From Kuschelorhynchus macadamiae (Eukaryota; Arthropoda; Insecta; Coleoptera; Curculionidae): a stretch of DNA of 64,000 bases. The stretch spans positions 45,001 to 109,000 of the forward strand of contig JAUTXW010002471.1 in assembly GCA_030620095.1 (NCBI GenBank), read 5' to 3'. The notes beneath the pieces were generated by a model that saw nothing but the letters and a program-made list of their open reading frames with translations, was not told where the DNA came from and did no database searches. The translations under genes were made by a program, and so were the position numbers. Positions 32,900-43,441 of this stretch are shown here, piece after piece (the stretch's first letter is position 1; the number at the start of each line of letters is the position of its first letter).

Positions 32900-34785
32900 T
32901 AAAGTGCGGGACACGAAAGAAAACCGGGCGGTCCTTAAAATAAAGGTTCATAGTCTTAAGCAAACGGAAAAGTAAAATTTGTGTACACAAAAAATTTTAT
33001 GTTATTTTATTTGTTGTAATAGTTTGCCGCTTCACCTATAAAGTGCGCCAGCTAAGCGGTACGGAAAATTAATCGAGGATTTAGTAAATTTCGCACTGGT
33101 CCACTTGTAATTGGGATGTGCCTAGAGTCTCCATGCACTTGCCGCTAGAAGGTTCTAGCTATTTCCAGTGGCCCCTATACATTCCGAAGATTTGTTTTCA
33201 TTTCTATATAAATGCGTTGCGTTGAATTTGAATTATTATTTCGAAGTAACGATGGCGAGCAAAAGAGGAAAAACAATTGGAAGCGTTGCACGTGAAGTTA
33301 TTGCGAGCGTTTAGAGGCCTGTACTAGAGAAGCTGAAAATAATAGTTTGACTACTCCAATTCAAAATCGAACAGAACGCATTGTTTTGGAAAGTAGTGTA
33401 AGAAAAATTGAAAGAGAACATAATGATCGCTCATGTTCTACGTCACCTTTAAAATCTCTTGGTAGAAAAAGACCCCGATTATCATACAAAGATAAAATCG
33501 ACGATGGTGATTTTCAAGTAATTCGACGAACAATAGAGGATTTTTATATAAACTTGAAGAAGGTTCCGACCTGCAAACCCCTACTTCGTGCTGTAAAGAA
33601 CAAAATAGATTTTCCGTACGGGTAAAAAACCTTAAATCGGCTTTTACGATCAAATGGTTTTGTTTGGCGCAAGTGCCAAAATAAACGAAAATTGCTCATT
33701 GAGAGACCAAATATTTTTCACTGGTGGGTGAAATATCTATCAACTGTAAGGCAATATTGTGTGTCTAGACGAAACCTGGGTAGATAATGATATGACAGTG
33801 AACAAATGCTGGCAAAGTGAAAGTGTTACAGGGGTTGTTCAGGAAATCCGCTCTAGTAGTCGCTTTATTATAATTCATGCTGGTTCAGAAGCCGGATTTG
33901 TTTCAGGTGCTGCTTTAGTTTTTCGCTCGGGACTAACAACTGGAGACTATCATGAACAGATGAATAGAGATAATTTTGAAAAGTGGTTGCTCGAGAAGCT
34001 TCTATCTAACATTCCTCCCAAATCAGTCGTGGTAATGGATAATGCGTCTTATCATTCTCACGTAGAAGATAAAGTGCCAACTAAATACTCTACAAAAGCT
34101 CATATATCGTGGCTTAAATCGAACAATCTTGTATGTGATTCAACATGGAGAAAATATCAATTATATGAAGTAATATCAGCCAACAAGCCTGGAGAAAAAA
34201 AGTATAAAATTGACGGTCTTTTACGTAACCTCGGTCATACACCTTTAAGGCTGCCTCCATACATATGCGACCTCAACCCTATTGAACTTGCATGGGCAGG
34301 AGTAAATAAATATATTAGAAAGCGCAACACCGGTGAACTTTCAATTAAATATTTAAATAAAATAACATTAGAAGCGATTGACTCAATATCGGCTGAAAAT
34401 TGGAAATCGTATGTTAAATATGTTCGTTCTATTGAAGATAAATACTGGGAAGTAGATGGCAAAATTGAAACGGTTATTGATGATTTAGTTATCACTCTGG
34501 GATCTTCAAGTAGTGACGACGAAACCTCATCATTTTCAGAGGAAGACAACGATTTATAAGGAATCGAACCATTAGAATCACAGCCGTCAACCTCAAAAAT
34601 GGCTTAGTTTTTTTTTATATATTTTGTAAAATTATTCATAAAGTAGATGTCAATAAACTGCTTCAAAATAATTAATTTTCTGTTCAGTACCGGGTGTCAA
34701 AAAATATCTAATAATGCAATTAATATTTGAAAAACTACAGAACTCATATTTTCCTAAAATTAACACATCAATGTAGTTATAGTAG
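32900..34785 (+). mobile_element. IS630/Tc1/mariner transposon with D-to-E spacing of 81
   Basis: The left end reads TAAAGTGCGGGACACGAAAG. The same end, in both orientations, bounds the 208-bp MITEs at 35722-35929 and 37980-38189, which identifies it as a transposon tip. The broken transposase lies inside. The matching right tip was not found; the element seems truncated by the foldback repeat that starts at 34790. Confidence 0.75.
33252..34559 (+). pseudogene. Transposase, DD81E spacing (Sailor-like)
   Basis: A DDE transposase of the IS630/Tc1/mariner superfamily. It starts MASKRGKTIGSVAREVI, frameshifts near 33312, continues with a basic N-terminal part to a stop at 33623, then frameshifts again near 33757. 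The catalytic part is intact (33759-34559): CLDETWVDND (first Asp), VVVMDNASYHS (second Asp) and LNPIELAWA (Glu). The second Asp and the Glu are separated by 81 residues, near the 82 reported for the DD82E/Sailor family. The C-terminus is acidic and Ser-rich. Two frameshifts and one stop make the copy inactive, but decay is light. Confidence 0.82.
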
Positions 34786-34789
34786 AGAA

Positions 34790-35493
34790 GATTTATCAAA
34801 ATTTTAACTTATGCAGTTCGACTTTGGGCTATTCGGGTATGCCAAAAGTGACCGTTTGGCTCCGTCTGTCATATTACTTTGTACAGGGGGCGTCATTGTG
34901 AAATACTATACAGGGCGTTTCCTAATTGAATGCTAATGTTAAAGGGTGATGATTCTTGGACCTTTTTAAGAAAAAAGTTTAATATGAACCTAAAAGTCTT
35001 AACTTTAGAAATACAGGGTTTTAAAAAAACATTTTTTTTAAATCTCTTTAATTCTAATGTTATTATAAATAAATAACTGTGTGAAATTTGATAAACATCT
35101 TTTATGCATAAAAGGACATTTTTTATTAACAATCAATTTTTAAAATTTCTACCAGTGGCGTGCATATGTAATTAACCTGGGTAAATCCGTATGCTCCTTA
35201 ATGCATAGAAGACGTGTATCAAAAGTCATGCAGTTGTCTACAATAGCATCAGAATTGAGATGAAAACAAATTTTTTCTTTTTAAACTTTACCATCCTGTA
35301 TCTCAAAAGTTAAGACTTTTAGGACATAAAAACACTCCCGTTAAGATCAGCACGCAATTAGGAAACGCCCTGTTTAGTACTTCACAATGACGGCCCCTGT
35401 ATAAAGTAATATGACAAACGGAGACAGACGGCCACTTTTGGCATACCCGAGTAGCCCAAAGTCGAACTGCATAAATTAAAATTTTGATAAATC
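34790..35493. repeat. Foldback repeat with about 200-bp arms
   Basis: Arms 34790-35018 and 35294-35493 are inverted copies. Further copies of the arm occur at 38395-38616 and 41576-41790. Nested tips such as tacagggcgtttcctaattg, next to TA, look like ends of mariner-type MITEs. The loop carries a hAT-type tip CAGTGGCGTG at 35153. No coding capacity. Confidence 0.75.
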
Positions 35494-35721
35494 TCGTTCA
35501 CTGGATCTGATGCTGACTGCCCTTGTAAAATCTGGACTTGTAAATCATGTATCACTATACTGGGTGATCCAATAATAGTGGACGTAGGCAGTAGCCCGGT
35601 AACCGTTAATGACAGAACTCGAGAAAAAATATATTTATACGTAAATCGATCAAGAAAAATCAAAATTAAATCTTTTTAAAATTCGAAAGTTCGCCGTTTT
35701 TGCAACACAAAAGAGATATAG

Positions 35722-35929
35722 AAGTGCGGTACACGAAAGAAAACAGACAAATATAGATAAAGGTTCATTAAGCATAATTACATTTTTTAATTATCTGAAG
35801 TGCGTATTGTCAAAAAGTAGTACCATATTATTTAAAGAACGACGGGACATCACTGGTTTAAAGAGATTTCTTGGCCGACCTACCTAAACCGATTGACTCC
35901 ACCCGGTTTTCTTTCGTGTCCCGCACTTT
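35722..35929 (+). mobile_element. MITE of the DD81E transposon family, left-arm copy
   Basis: 208 bp with inverted ends aagtgcggtacacgaaag and ctttcgtgtcccgcactt, the same tip as the autonomous-type element at 32900. Similarity extends inward (taaaggttca). It is probably mobilised by that transposase family. Inverted duplicate at 37980-38189. Confidence 0.78.
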
Positions 35930-36148
35930 ATCACAGGTAAACCCTGGTTCTGTTAATCAAAATGTGGCCTAGCGGCGCGCTTATAATATAGCCTTTAGAA
36001 AAGGATGGAATGATCTAGAAAGTTCTAGAATAATTCGAGAACGATTTTTGACACTATCATAGTCGTAACATGGATAAAAATTAAGGCAAGTCTACTTCAT
36101 TAAAATAAGAAATAATAAATAAATTCATCTAAAACTAGTGCTAATTTG

Positions 36149-36153
<5 letters not shown>

Positions 36154-36199
<46 letters not shown>
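36154..36199. repeat. (TA)n microsatellite, left arm
   Basis: Counterpart of the longer array at 37600-37757. Confidence 0.95.
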
Positions 36200-36202
<3 letters not shown>

Positions 36203-36315
36203 AAAAGGAAAATGTATTTTCTTGAACCATTAACTATATTCTTCAAATATGTTTTCTTGGGAATAAGGTTCCAAAATCAGTTTGCTTTAATAGCCAGTCA
36301 TTTTATTGATAAAGG

Positions 36316-36356
36316 GATAAAACGTTTCGGTCTGAATGTGACCTTCATCAGTTATC
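36316..36356 (-). ncRNA. Hammerhead-ribozyme-like motif, left arm
   Basis: On the - strand: GATAA, CTGATGA, then GGTC-loop-GACC (helix II), GAAA, CGT, and TTATC, which pairs with GATAA to form helix I. The catalytic core CUGAUGA...GAAA is intact. Helix III is reduced to ACGU, as in the small Penelope-associated hammerheads reported to cleave as dimers. One extra A follows CTGATGA, which is a departure from the strict core. The motif points away from the nuclease gene. Confidence 0.6.
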
Positions 36357-36550
36357 TAAAAAGTTATATTAATTGAAAAATAGGTACAAATCAGTTCATT
36401 TTGATTTTTTTTTATAGATTAAGGGCAGGAATTTATACATTAATTTTGATTTAAGATTGATTGGATTTAAACAATTTTTTAAACTATATTACTATATAAC
36501 AACGAACGAACATAGATCTAAAAATTAAAATAAAATAGAACAAACTTTAA

Positions 36551-36910
36551 ACAAAACAAACACTTAAATCTAAAACACCAAAAAATAAAAAAACGCACGT
36601 AATCTATCAAATACCATGTCATAACTGCCAAAAAGTATATATTGGCCAAACAAGCCAACACCTGCAAAATCGACTAAATGGCCATCGTTATGATAAAAGA
36701 AACAAAACTGCCTTGACAAACCATGAAGAAGTTACTGCACATAAATTTAACTTTTCAGAAACAAAAATTTTGAGGTCTGAACAAAACCAAAAAAAGCGAG
36801 AATTTTTAGAGATGATTTTTATTAAAAAATCTCCGAATGCTATCAACAATAGGGCTGATATTGAAAACCTAAATCAAATTTATTATATTTATATTATTAT
36901 AACCTTCTAA
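36551..36910 (+). pseudogene. Penelope-like retroelement GIY-YIG endonuclease
   Basis: The C-terminal nuclease of Penelope-like elements, which cuts target DNA for reverse transcription. The frame is open from 36551 without a start codon. It reads VIYQIPCHNCQKVYIGQTSQ, covering the IY and YIG parts of the GIY-YIG motif. Next come the conserved Arg (NRLNGH) and TALTNHEEVTAHKF; the CxxC and H...H pairs form the zinc-binding CCHH feature of Penelope nucleases. The catalytic Glu is in KREFLEMIFI, and the C-terminal part runs to 36910. The reverse transcriptase domain is missing, so this is a 5'-truncated copy, but the nuclease itself keeps its key residues. Confidence 0.85.
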
Positions 36911-37435
36911 ATTAATTTATTATTACTCTAAAATGTAAATAAGAACAAAGAGGGGAAAAATTGTTTTTTAAAAACTTACGTCTGTTTCAGGCATCCCACT
37001 GCCAAATTAAACGGGAAAAAAACAATAACACCTATAAAATACCACAGATAAAATCGTAGCCCAAATCAGTATTTGCAGTACCGTCCTAAATGTATAAAAT
37101 ATTTTAAGCTTGAGGTATAATGCATAATTTAATTGTGAATTGTCTTCGATGTACTAATGTTTGTTCCGATTTTTAATAATGAGTGTTTGTACCATTATTG
37201 GATGTTAGCATTAGAAAATAACTATGGTGAGTCGAGAAGAAATCACCTTTATTCTATTTTGTTTTAATTTTTAGATCTGTGTTCGTTCGTTGTTATATAG
37301 TAATATAGTTTAAAAAATTGTTTAAATCCAATCAATCTTAAATCAAAATTAATGTATAAATTCCTGCCCGCAATCTATAAAAAAAAATCAAAATGAACTG
37401 ATTTGTACCTATTTTTCAATTAATACAACTTTTTA

Positions 37436-37476
37436 GATAACTGATGAAGGTCACATTCAGACCGAAACGTTTTATC
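37436..37476 (+). ncRNA. Hammerhead-ribozyme-like motif, right arm
   Basis: Same sequence as the left-arm motif, here on the + strand and so in the same direction as the nuclease gene, about 530 bp downstream. This matches the known placement of hammerheads in the terminal repeats of Penelope-like elements. The predicted cut is after the second U of ACGUU. Confidence 0.62.
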
Positions 37477-37591
37477 CTTTTATCAATAAAATGACTGGCT
37501 ATTAAAACAAACTTTGATTTTGGAACCTTATTCCCAAGAAAACATATTTGAAGAATATAGTTAATGGTTCAAGAAAATACATTTTCCTTTT

Positions 37592-37757
<166 letters not shown>

Positions 37758-37979
37758 GTTACAAATTAGCACTAATTTTAGATGAATTTATTTATTATTT
37801 GTTATTTTAATGAAGTAGACTTGCCTTAATTTTTATCCATGTTACGACTATGATAGTGTCAAAAATCGTTCTCGAATTATTCTAGAACTTTCTAGATCAT
37901 TCCATCCTTTTCTAAAGGCTATATTATAAGCGCGCCGCTAGGCCACATTTTGATTAACAGAACCAGGGTTTATCTGTGA

Positions 37980-38189
37980 TAAAGTGCGGGACACGAAAGA
38001 AAACCGGGTGGAGTCAATCGGTTTAGGTAGGTCGGCCAAGAAATCTCTTTAAACCAGTGATGTCCCGTCGTTCTTTAAATAATATGGTACTACTTTTTGA
38101 CTATACGCACTTCAGATAATTAAAAAATGTAATTATGCTTAATGAACCTTTATCTATATTTGTCTGTTTTCTTTCGTGTACCGCACTTC
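37980..38189 (-). mobile_element. MITE of the DD81E family, right-arm copy
   Basis: Inverted duplicate of 35722-35929, with tips taaagtgcgg and ccgcacttct. Confidence 0.78.
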
Positions 38190-38394
38190 TATATCTCTTT
38201 TGTGTTGCAAAAACGGCGAACTTTCAAATTTTAAAAAGATTTAATTTTGATTTTTCTTGATCGATTTACGTATAAATATATTTTTTCTCGAGTTCTGTTA
38301 TGAACGGTTACCGGGTTACTGCCTACGTCCACTATTATTGGACCACCCAGTATAGTGATACACGATTTACAAGTCCAGATTTTACAAGGGCAGT

Positions 38395-38613
38395 CAGCAT
38401 CAGATCCAGTGAACGAGATTTATCAAAATTTTAATTTATGCAGTTCGACTTTGGGCTACTCGGGTATGCCAAAAGTGGCCGTCTGTCTCCGTTTGTCATA
38501 TTACTTTATACAGGGGCCGTCATTGTGAAGTACTATACAGGGCGTTTCCGAATTGCGTGCTGATCTTAACGGGAGTGTTTTTATGTCCTAAAAGTCTTAA
38601 CTTTTGAGATACA

Positions 38614-38616
<3 letters not shown>
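38395..38616 (+). repeat. Copy of the foldback arm
   Basis: Matches 35294-35493 (inverted) and 41576-41790 (direct). It ends in acagga, then runs straight into the (TA)n array. Confidence 0.85.
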
Positions 38617-38850
<234 letters not shown>

Positions 38851-41096
38851 CAGGGTGTCCGGGAAAATGTGGGAGATCTCTCGGACTCAGATAGAACATT
38901 AAAAAATAAGATGACAAGTTCCCATAAATTTTTTTCCTAGCGGCCCTCCCTACGGAGATACGGCCCCTTAAAGGACCCCACTGGAAATCGGTTTTTCTAG
39001 AATAACTTTTAAACGACTCAATATAATTTAACGAAAATTTAATATGATAAACAGTAGTAAGGACCTCTCAAAATGCTTCCCTTAAAACATAATTAGCTTG
39101 TTTAGTGTACCAGGGACGGACTAGATTGTACATTTTAACGCTCAAATTTTTAACACCCTGTATGATAAGGAGTTAAAAAAAATAAATTTGGATACCTTGA
39201 ACATTAAGCTAAAGAAAAGGTGCTCTTGTTCATTGTCGATAAAATGAACCGTTTTCGAGAAAAAAAAATAATAAAAGAATACAACTTTGGGAGTATTAAA
39301 TATGTTTTGATCCTGAACAACCTAATACGCTAAATAGAAAAAAGTCAATTAAAAACTTCATAAGTGGGTTCAACATGTGCTCCGTGATTTGTGATGCACT
39401 CGCGGGCACGACGAATAGAGGACTGCTGTACTCGCCACAACAACCCAGCATTGTTCCTTATCATATCGCAATGAAACGTGATTCTCTGTAAAAGTTCCTC
39501 CCTAGTAGCAACCGGAGAGGAATACACCAAGGTTTTGAGATGACCCCACAGGTAGAAATCCATTGGCGTTAGGTCGGGAGACCGTGGAGGCCAGGCAATG
39601 GGACCTCCTCTGCCTATCCAACGGTTTCCATAGACGTTATTTAGGTGGTCCCGTACAGCAACGCTAAAATGGGGTGGGGCTCCATCATGCATAAAATGCA
39701 TCCTTTGGCGGGTTTCAAGTGGCAAATGCTCTATTGAATCTAGAAAAGCGTTCTGAAGGAACTCTAAATAAAGTTCACCATTCAATCGTGCCGGTAATAC
39801 GCATGGTCCAATGAAAAAATTGCCGATTATTCCTGCCCAAACATTAATGGATTGAAACTGATGTTGATGATGATGAACGACAGTGGCATGAGGGTTTTCA
39901 TCAGCCCATACATGCGAGTTATGTAAATTTACAATACCATCTTTGGTAAATCCTGCTTCATCGGTAAAAAGAATAATGCTAATGAAGTTTGGGTTTGTTC
40001 GTTGTTGATCTAACAACCAGTTTGCGAACTGGATTCTTCGAGGAAAATCTTCAGGAAGTAGTTGATGCACTTTTTGCAGATGATAAGGGCTGTTCTTTAA
40101 GTACTTCAGCAACTGTACTTTTTGACACATGAAGCTGCGCGGCTAATATTCGAGTGCTTATTGAGGGAGTATCAGCTACAGTATCCAAAATATCTTCCTC
40201 CAATTGCACCGTACGTACTGTTCTCCTCACACCAGCATCAGTACTCCTTTTCCCAAAACTTCCTAAAAATAATTAATGAACGTCAATAATGTTACCTTAT
40301 TAATTGAGAATTGCCCACCAGTTTCTCTTAGACGTTGGTCAATTCGCTGAAATGTTTTCTCATTTGGAATATTGCGATTAGGATATCTTTCTCCATACAA
40401 CCTTCTTGCTTCATAAGCATTGCAAGATGCAAGTCCGTACATAAGATGCATATCTGCATACTCACTAAATGTGTATCCCATTATCGAATTAAATTTACCA
40501 AGGTATTCAAAATTTAATAAATTAATATCGAAGTAGGTACAAAAAGATCAACGTGTCAAGAAGATTTCAAATGCACACGTCAATGCGAGATTATTTATTT
40601 CGTACCATAGTAACGTTTGTAAAAAAGTGCATTCTTTAATACTGATAAATAAACAATAATAAAACATTAATACTTTTATTTTTTTTTTCTCGAAAACGGT
40701 TCATTTTATCGACAATGAACAAGAGTACCTTTTCTTTAGCTTAATGTTCAAGGTATCCAAATTTATTTTTTTTAACTCCTTATCATACAGGGTGTTAAAA
40801 ATTTGAGCGTTAAAATGTACAATCTAGTCCGTCCCTGGTAAACTAAACAAGCTAATTATGTTTTAAGGGAGTATTTTGAGAGGTCCTTACTACTGTCTAT
40901 CATATTAAATTTTCGTTAAATTATATTGAGTCGTTTAAAAGTTATTCTAGAAAAACCGATTTCCAGTGGGGTCCTTTAGGAGGCCGTATCTCCGTAGGGA
41001 GGGCCGCTAGGAAAAAAATTTATGGGAACTTGTCATCTTATTTTTTAATGTTCTATCTGAGTCCGAGAGATCTCCCACATTTTCCCGGACACCCGG
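38851..41096 (-). mobile_element. Mariner-type DD41D transposon inserted in a (TA)n array
   Basis: A 2246-bp element with tips TA|CAGGGTGTCCGGGAAAATG and the inverse ending CCGG|TA. The inverted arms, 38851-39275 and 40676-41096, are about 425 bp each and differ by only a handful of substitutions, so the insertion is young. The arms flank a transposase gene on the - strand. Insertion into alternating TA fits the TA target of the superfamily, and makes the target duplication unreadable. Confidence 0.9.
39345..40481 (-). pseudogene. DD41D transposase with a probable 56-bp intron
   Basis: Exon 1 (40319-40481) starts MGYTFSEYADMHLMYGLASC, a DUF4817-type helix-turn-helix N-terminus, and ends RLRETG. 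The donor gtgggc (40318) and acceptor tttttag (40263) remove 56 bp and restore the conserved GSFGKRSTDAG. A frameshift near 40120 then changes frame just before PYHLQKVHQLLPEDF. The catalytic domain is open to the stop: ILFTDEAGF (first Asp), HFMHDGAPPHF (second Asp), PRSPDLTPMDFYLWG (third Asp). There are 41 residues between the last two acids. Only the one frameshift seems to prevent expression. Confidence 0.85.
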
Positions 41097-41279
<183 letters not shown>

Positions 41280-41310
41280 AATACACTGTACCAGTAATGG
41301 ACCCTTTTAT

Positions 41311-41541
41311 AATAAAAATGGCTTAACTAAATGAAATACTAAATATAAAAGAAGAATTAAATTAAATTTAAAATAGTAATTTAAGAATCAGCTGTTCTAA
41401 CCTGTTTAACTGTAGGGCCCGTCTGGCTGACATTCCCCAGACGTAAATTCCTTCCCCCATCCTTGAAGGGTGATTCTCGTCCCCCTTTCCGCGCACCCTT
41501 CCCCGAACATCCATACAGACTTTGGGGGGGGGGGGGGGCAA
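41311..41541 (+). repeat. Duplicated 230-bp unit with poly-G end, copy 1
   Basis: Matches 41846-42071 in direct orientation with few substitutions. It ends in a run of about 17 G followed by gca. It also contains C-rich tracts (ccttccccca, tccccctttcc). Confidence 0.9.
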
Positions 41542-41575
41542 AAAAGCAGATTTTAAAAGGGCAGTCAGCATCAGA

Positions 41576-41788
41576 TCCTGTGAACGAGATTTATCAAAAT
41601 TTTAATTTATGCAGTTCGACTTTGGGCTACTCGGGTATGCCAAAAGTGGCCGTCTGTCTCCGTTTGTCATATTACTTTATACAGGGGCCGTCATTGTGAA
41701 GTACTATACAGGGCGTTTCCTAATTGCGTGCTGATCTTAACGGGAGTGTTTTTATGTCCTAAAAGTCTTAACTTTTGAGATACAGGAT

Positions 41789-41796
<8 letters not shown>
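41576..41796 (+). repeat. Copy of the foldback arm between the duplicated units
   Basis: Same as 38395-38616. Here it ends caggatggtaaa before a (TA)n array. Confidence 0.85.

Positions 41797-41846
<50 letters not shown>
41797..41846. repeat. (TA)n microsatellite
   Basis: Separates the foldback arm from the second copy of the 230-bp unit. Confidence 0.95.
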
Positions 41847-41849
<3 letters not shown>

Positions 41850-42071
41850 AAAATGGCTTAACTAAATAAAATTCTAAATATAAAAGAAGAATTAAATTAA
41901 ATTTAAAATAGTAATTTAAGAATCAGCTGTTCTAACCTGTTTAACTGTAGGGCCCGTCTGGCTGACATTCCCCAGACGTAAATTCCTTCCCCCATCCTTG
42001 AAGTGTGATTCTGGTCCCCCTTTCCGCGCACCCTTCCCCGAACATCCATACAGATTTGGGGGGGGGGGGCA
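41846..42071 (+). repeat. Duplicated 230-bp unit with poly-G end, copy 2
   Basis: Direct copy of 41311-41541, ending in a run of about 13 G. Confidence 0.9.
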
Positions 42072-42167
42072 AGAAAGTAAACATAGCTAGATAATTGTTT
42101 TAAAATTTGAGATAGGTATTGTTCAAACTAAAAAAAAAGAAATTTTCCGAAATTTTTTTCGTACACA

Positions 42168-43441
42168 GAAGCAAACTTAAAAAAAGCCATTGAAGTAGTA
42201 CCTAAAAATGGCATGAACAAAAAATCTGCAGCTCTTGAATTTAATATTCCTCGTTCTACTCTGTTATGAAAATTGTCGTTGCCCAATACTTCTTGCGGAA
42301 AATGGGCCCAGTAATGGAGTTATTTCAAACAGAAGAAAAAAATATCGGAAGCTGGTTTACAGGTATGGCTCGAAAAGGTTTTCCAGTTCATAGACAGACC
42401 CTTAATCTTGTCTGTAGAAAAAAATTATCAAGGAAACGGGAAAAGAAACAAAATATTTTCTAAATAAAGCACCTGGGCGTTCTTGGTTTCAAGGATTTTT
42501 AAGACGTCATCCCCATATTAAGGAAACATGCCGAGTCACTCAGTAAGGCTAGGGCTGCTGTAACCCAGGATAGGCTTGGGAAGGTTTTAGGAAAAGTGGG
42601 TTATATCCTTTTGATAAAAATGATGTGGACTCCTTAAAATGTATACCCAACAGAAAGATTGCCACGGAAAATACGATCTCCTAGAAAAAAACAAATTACT
42701 AGTTTAAATAAAAACACCAAAACAAAGAAGAAAAAGTTTCCCCAGTGTGGTTTCATCCGTACGTAAAGACAACGATAAGAAAAAATGCCAAGCAAGTCAA
42801 AGAAAACACTCAAGACAACTGCTATTAGTGTATCAAGTTCATCAGAATAGGAGATGGATGTAACATATAATGATGAAGATCTTGATCTTAGTGAACCAGA
42901 ATATCTTTCTTTGACAACAGGTGAATGGGTCATTGTCAGATATAAGGATAAATATTATTGGTTTTTTGGTAGTAAGAGGTGAAATTACAAAAGTTAAAGT
43001 TAATTGCAAAAATATATTTCAAACTTGCAGTTGTAATATATTTTTGCAGCTGTAACTTTGCAGAGCTTTTGTAATTTCACCCTTGTTTAGTTTATACTTA
43101 CTTAGAGTTGATTTTATGTGGAGAAGAACATCTACCATATTTCCATCTTATTGAAAGTACCTATAGATATTATGTTATTGAAACTAAAGTAGTGTCTAAT
43201 ACTAATATAATAACAATAATAAAACCTACCTTTCTTCTATCCTGCAGGAAAAATTATAAAGTATGACTTTGACGGAACTGAAGTCCAAACAATGGTTAAT
43301 TCTGGGTTTAACTCTTGGAACTGGCAATCAAAAGAAGACCAACTTTATTATTTTAAAGATGTTATCTGCACTATTAAAACTCCCAAAGTTAAAAATAATG
43401 GGGGACATTATAATATACCTGAGATGGAACAGTATCAATAA
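42168..43441 (+). pseudogene. Pogo/Tigger-like (CENP-B-type) transposase remnant
   Basis: The N-terminus NLKKAIEVV ... SAALEFNIPRSTL is a Pipsqueak/CENP-B helix-turn-helix. After a stop and frame changes come ARKGFPVHRQTL and NKAPGRSWFQGFLRRHPHI, the second CENP-B-type DNA-binding motif. The DDE catalytic domain is deleted; coding resumes with a basic Lys/Arg-rich tail. A C-terminal domain follows, with SEPEYLSLTTGEWVIVRYKD, then IIKYDFDGTEVQTMV, NSWNWQSKEDQLYYF and a stop at 43441. That C-terminal module is common in insect DDE_1 proteins. A hairpin element (42977-43083) and a likely intron or insertion to about 43250 lie before the last part. Confidence 0.7.
42977..43083. repeat. 107-bp hairpin (foldback MITE)
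   Basis: Arms begin ggtgaaattacaaaag and end with its inverse, with a second matched block (tgcaaaaatatatt). It sits inside the C-terminal part of the pogo-like remnant. Confidence 0.75.

Noticed and set aside
34235..34549. - strand open frame of 104 codons
   Set aside because: Antisense of the DD81E transposase C-terminus.
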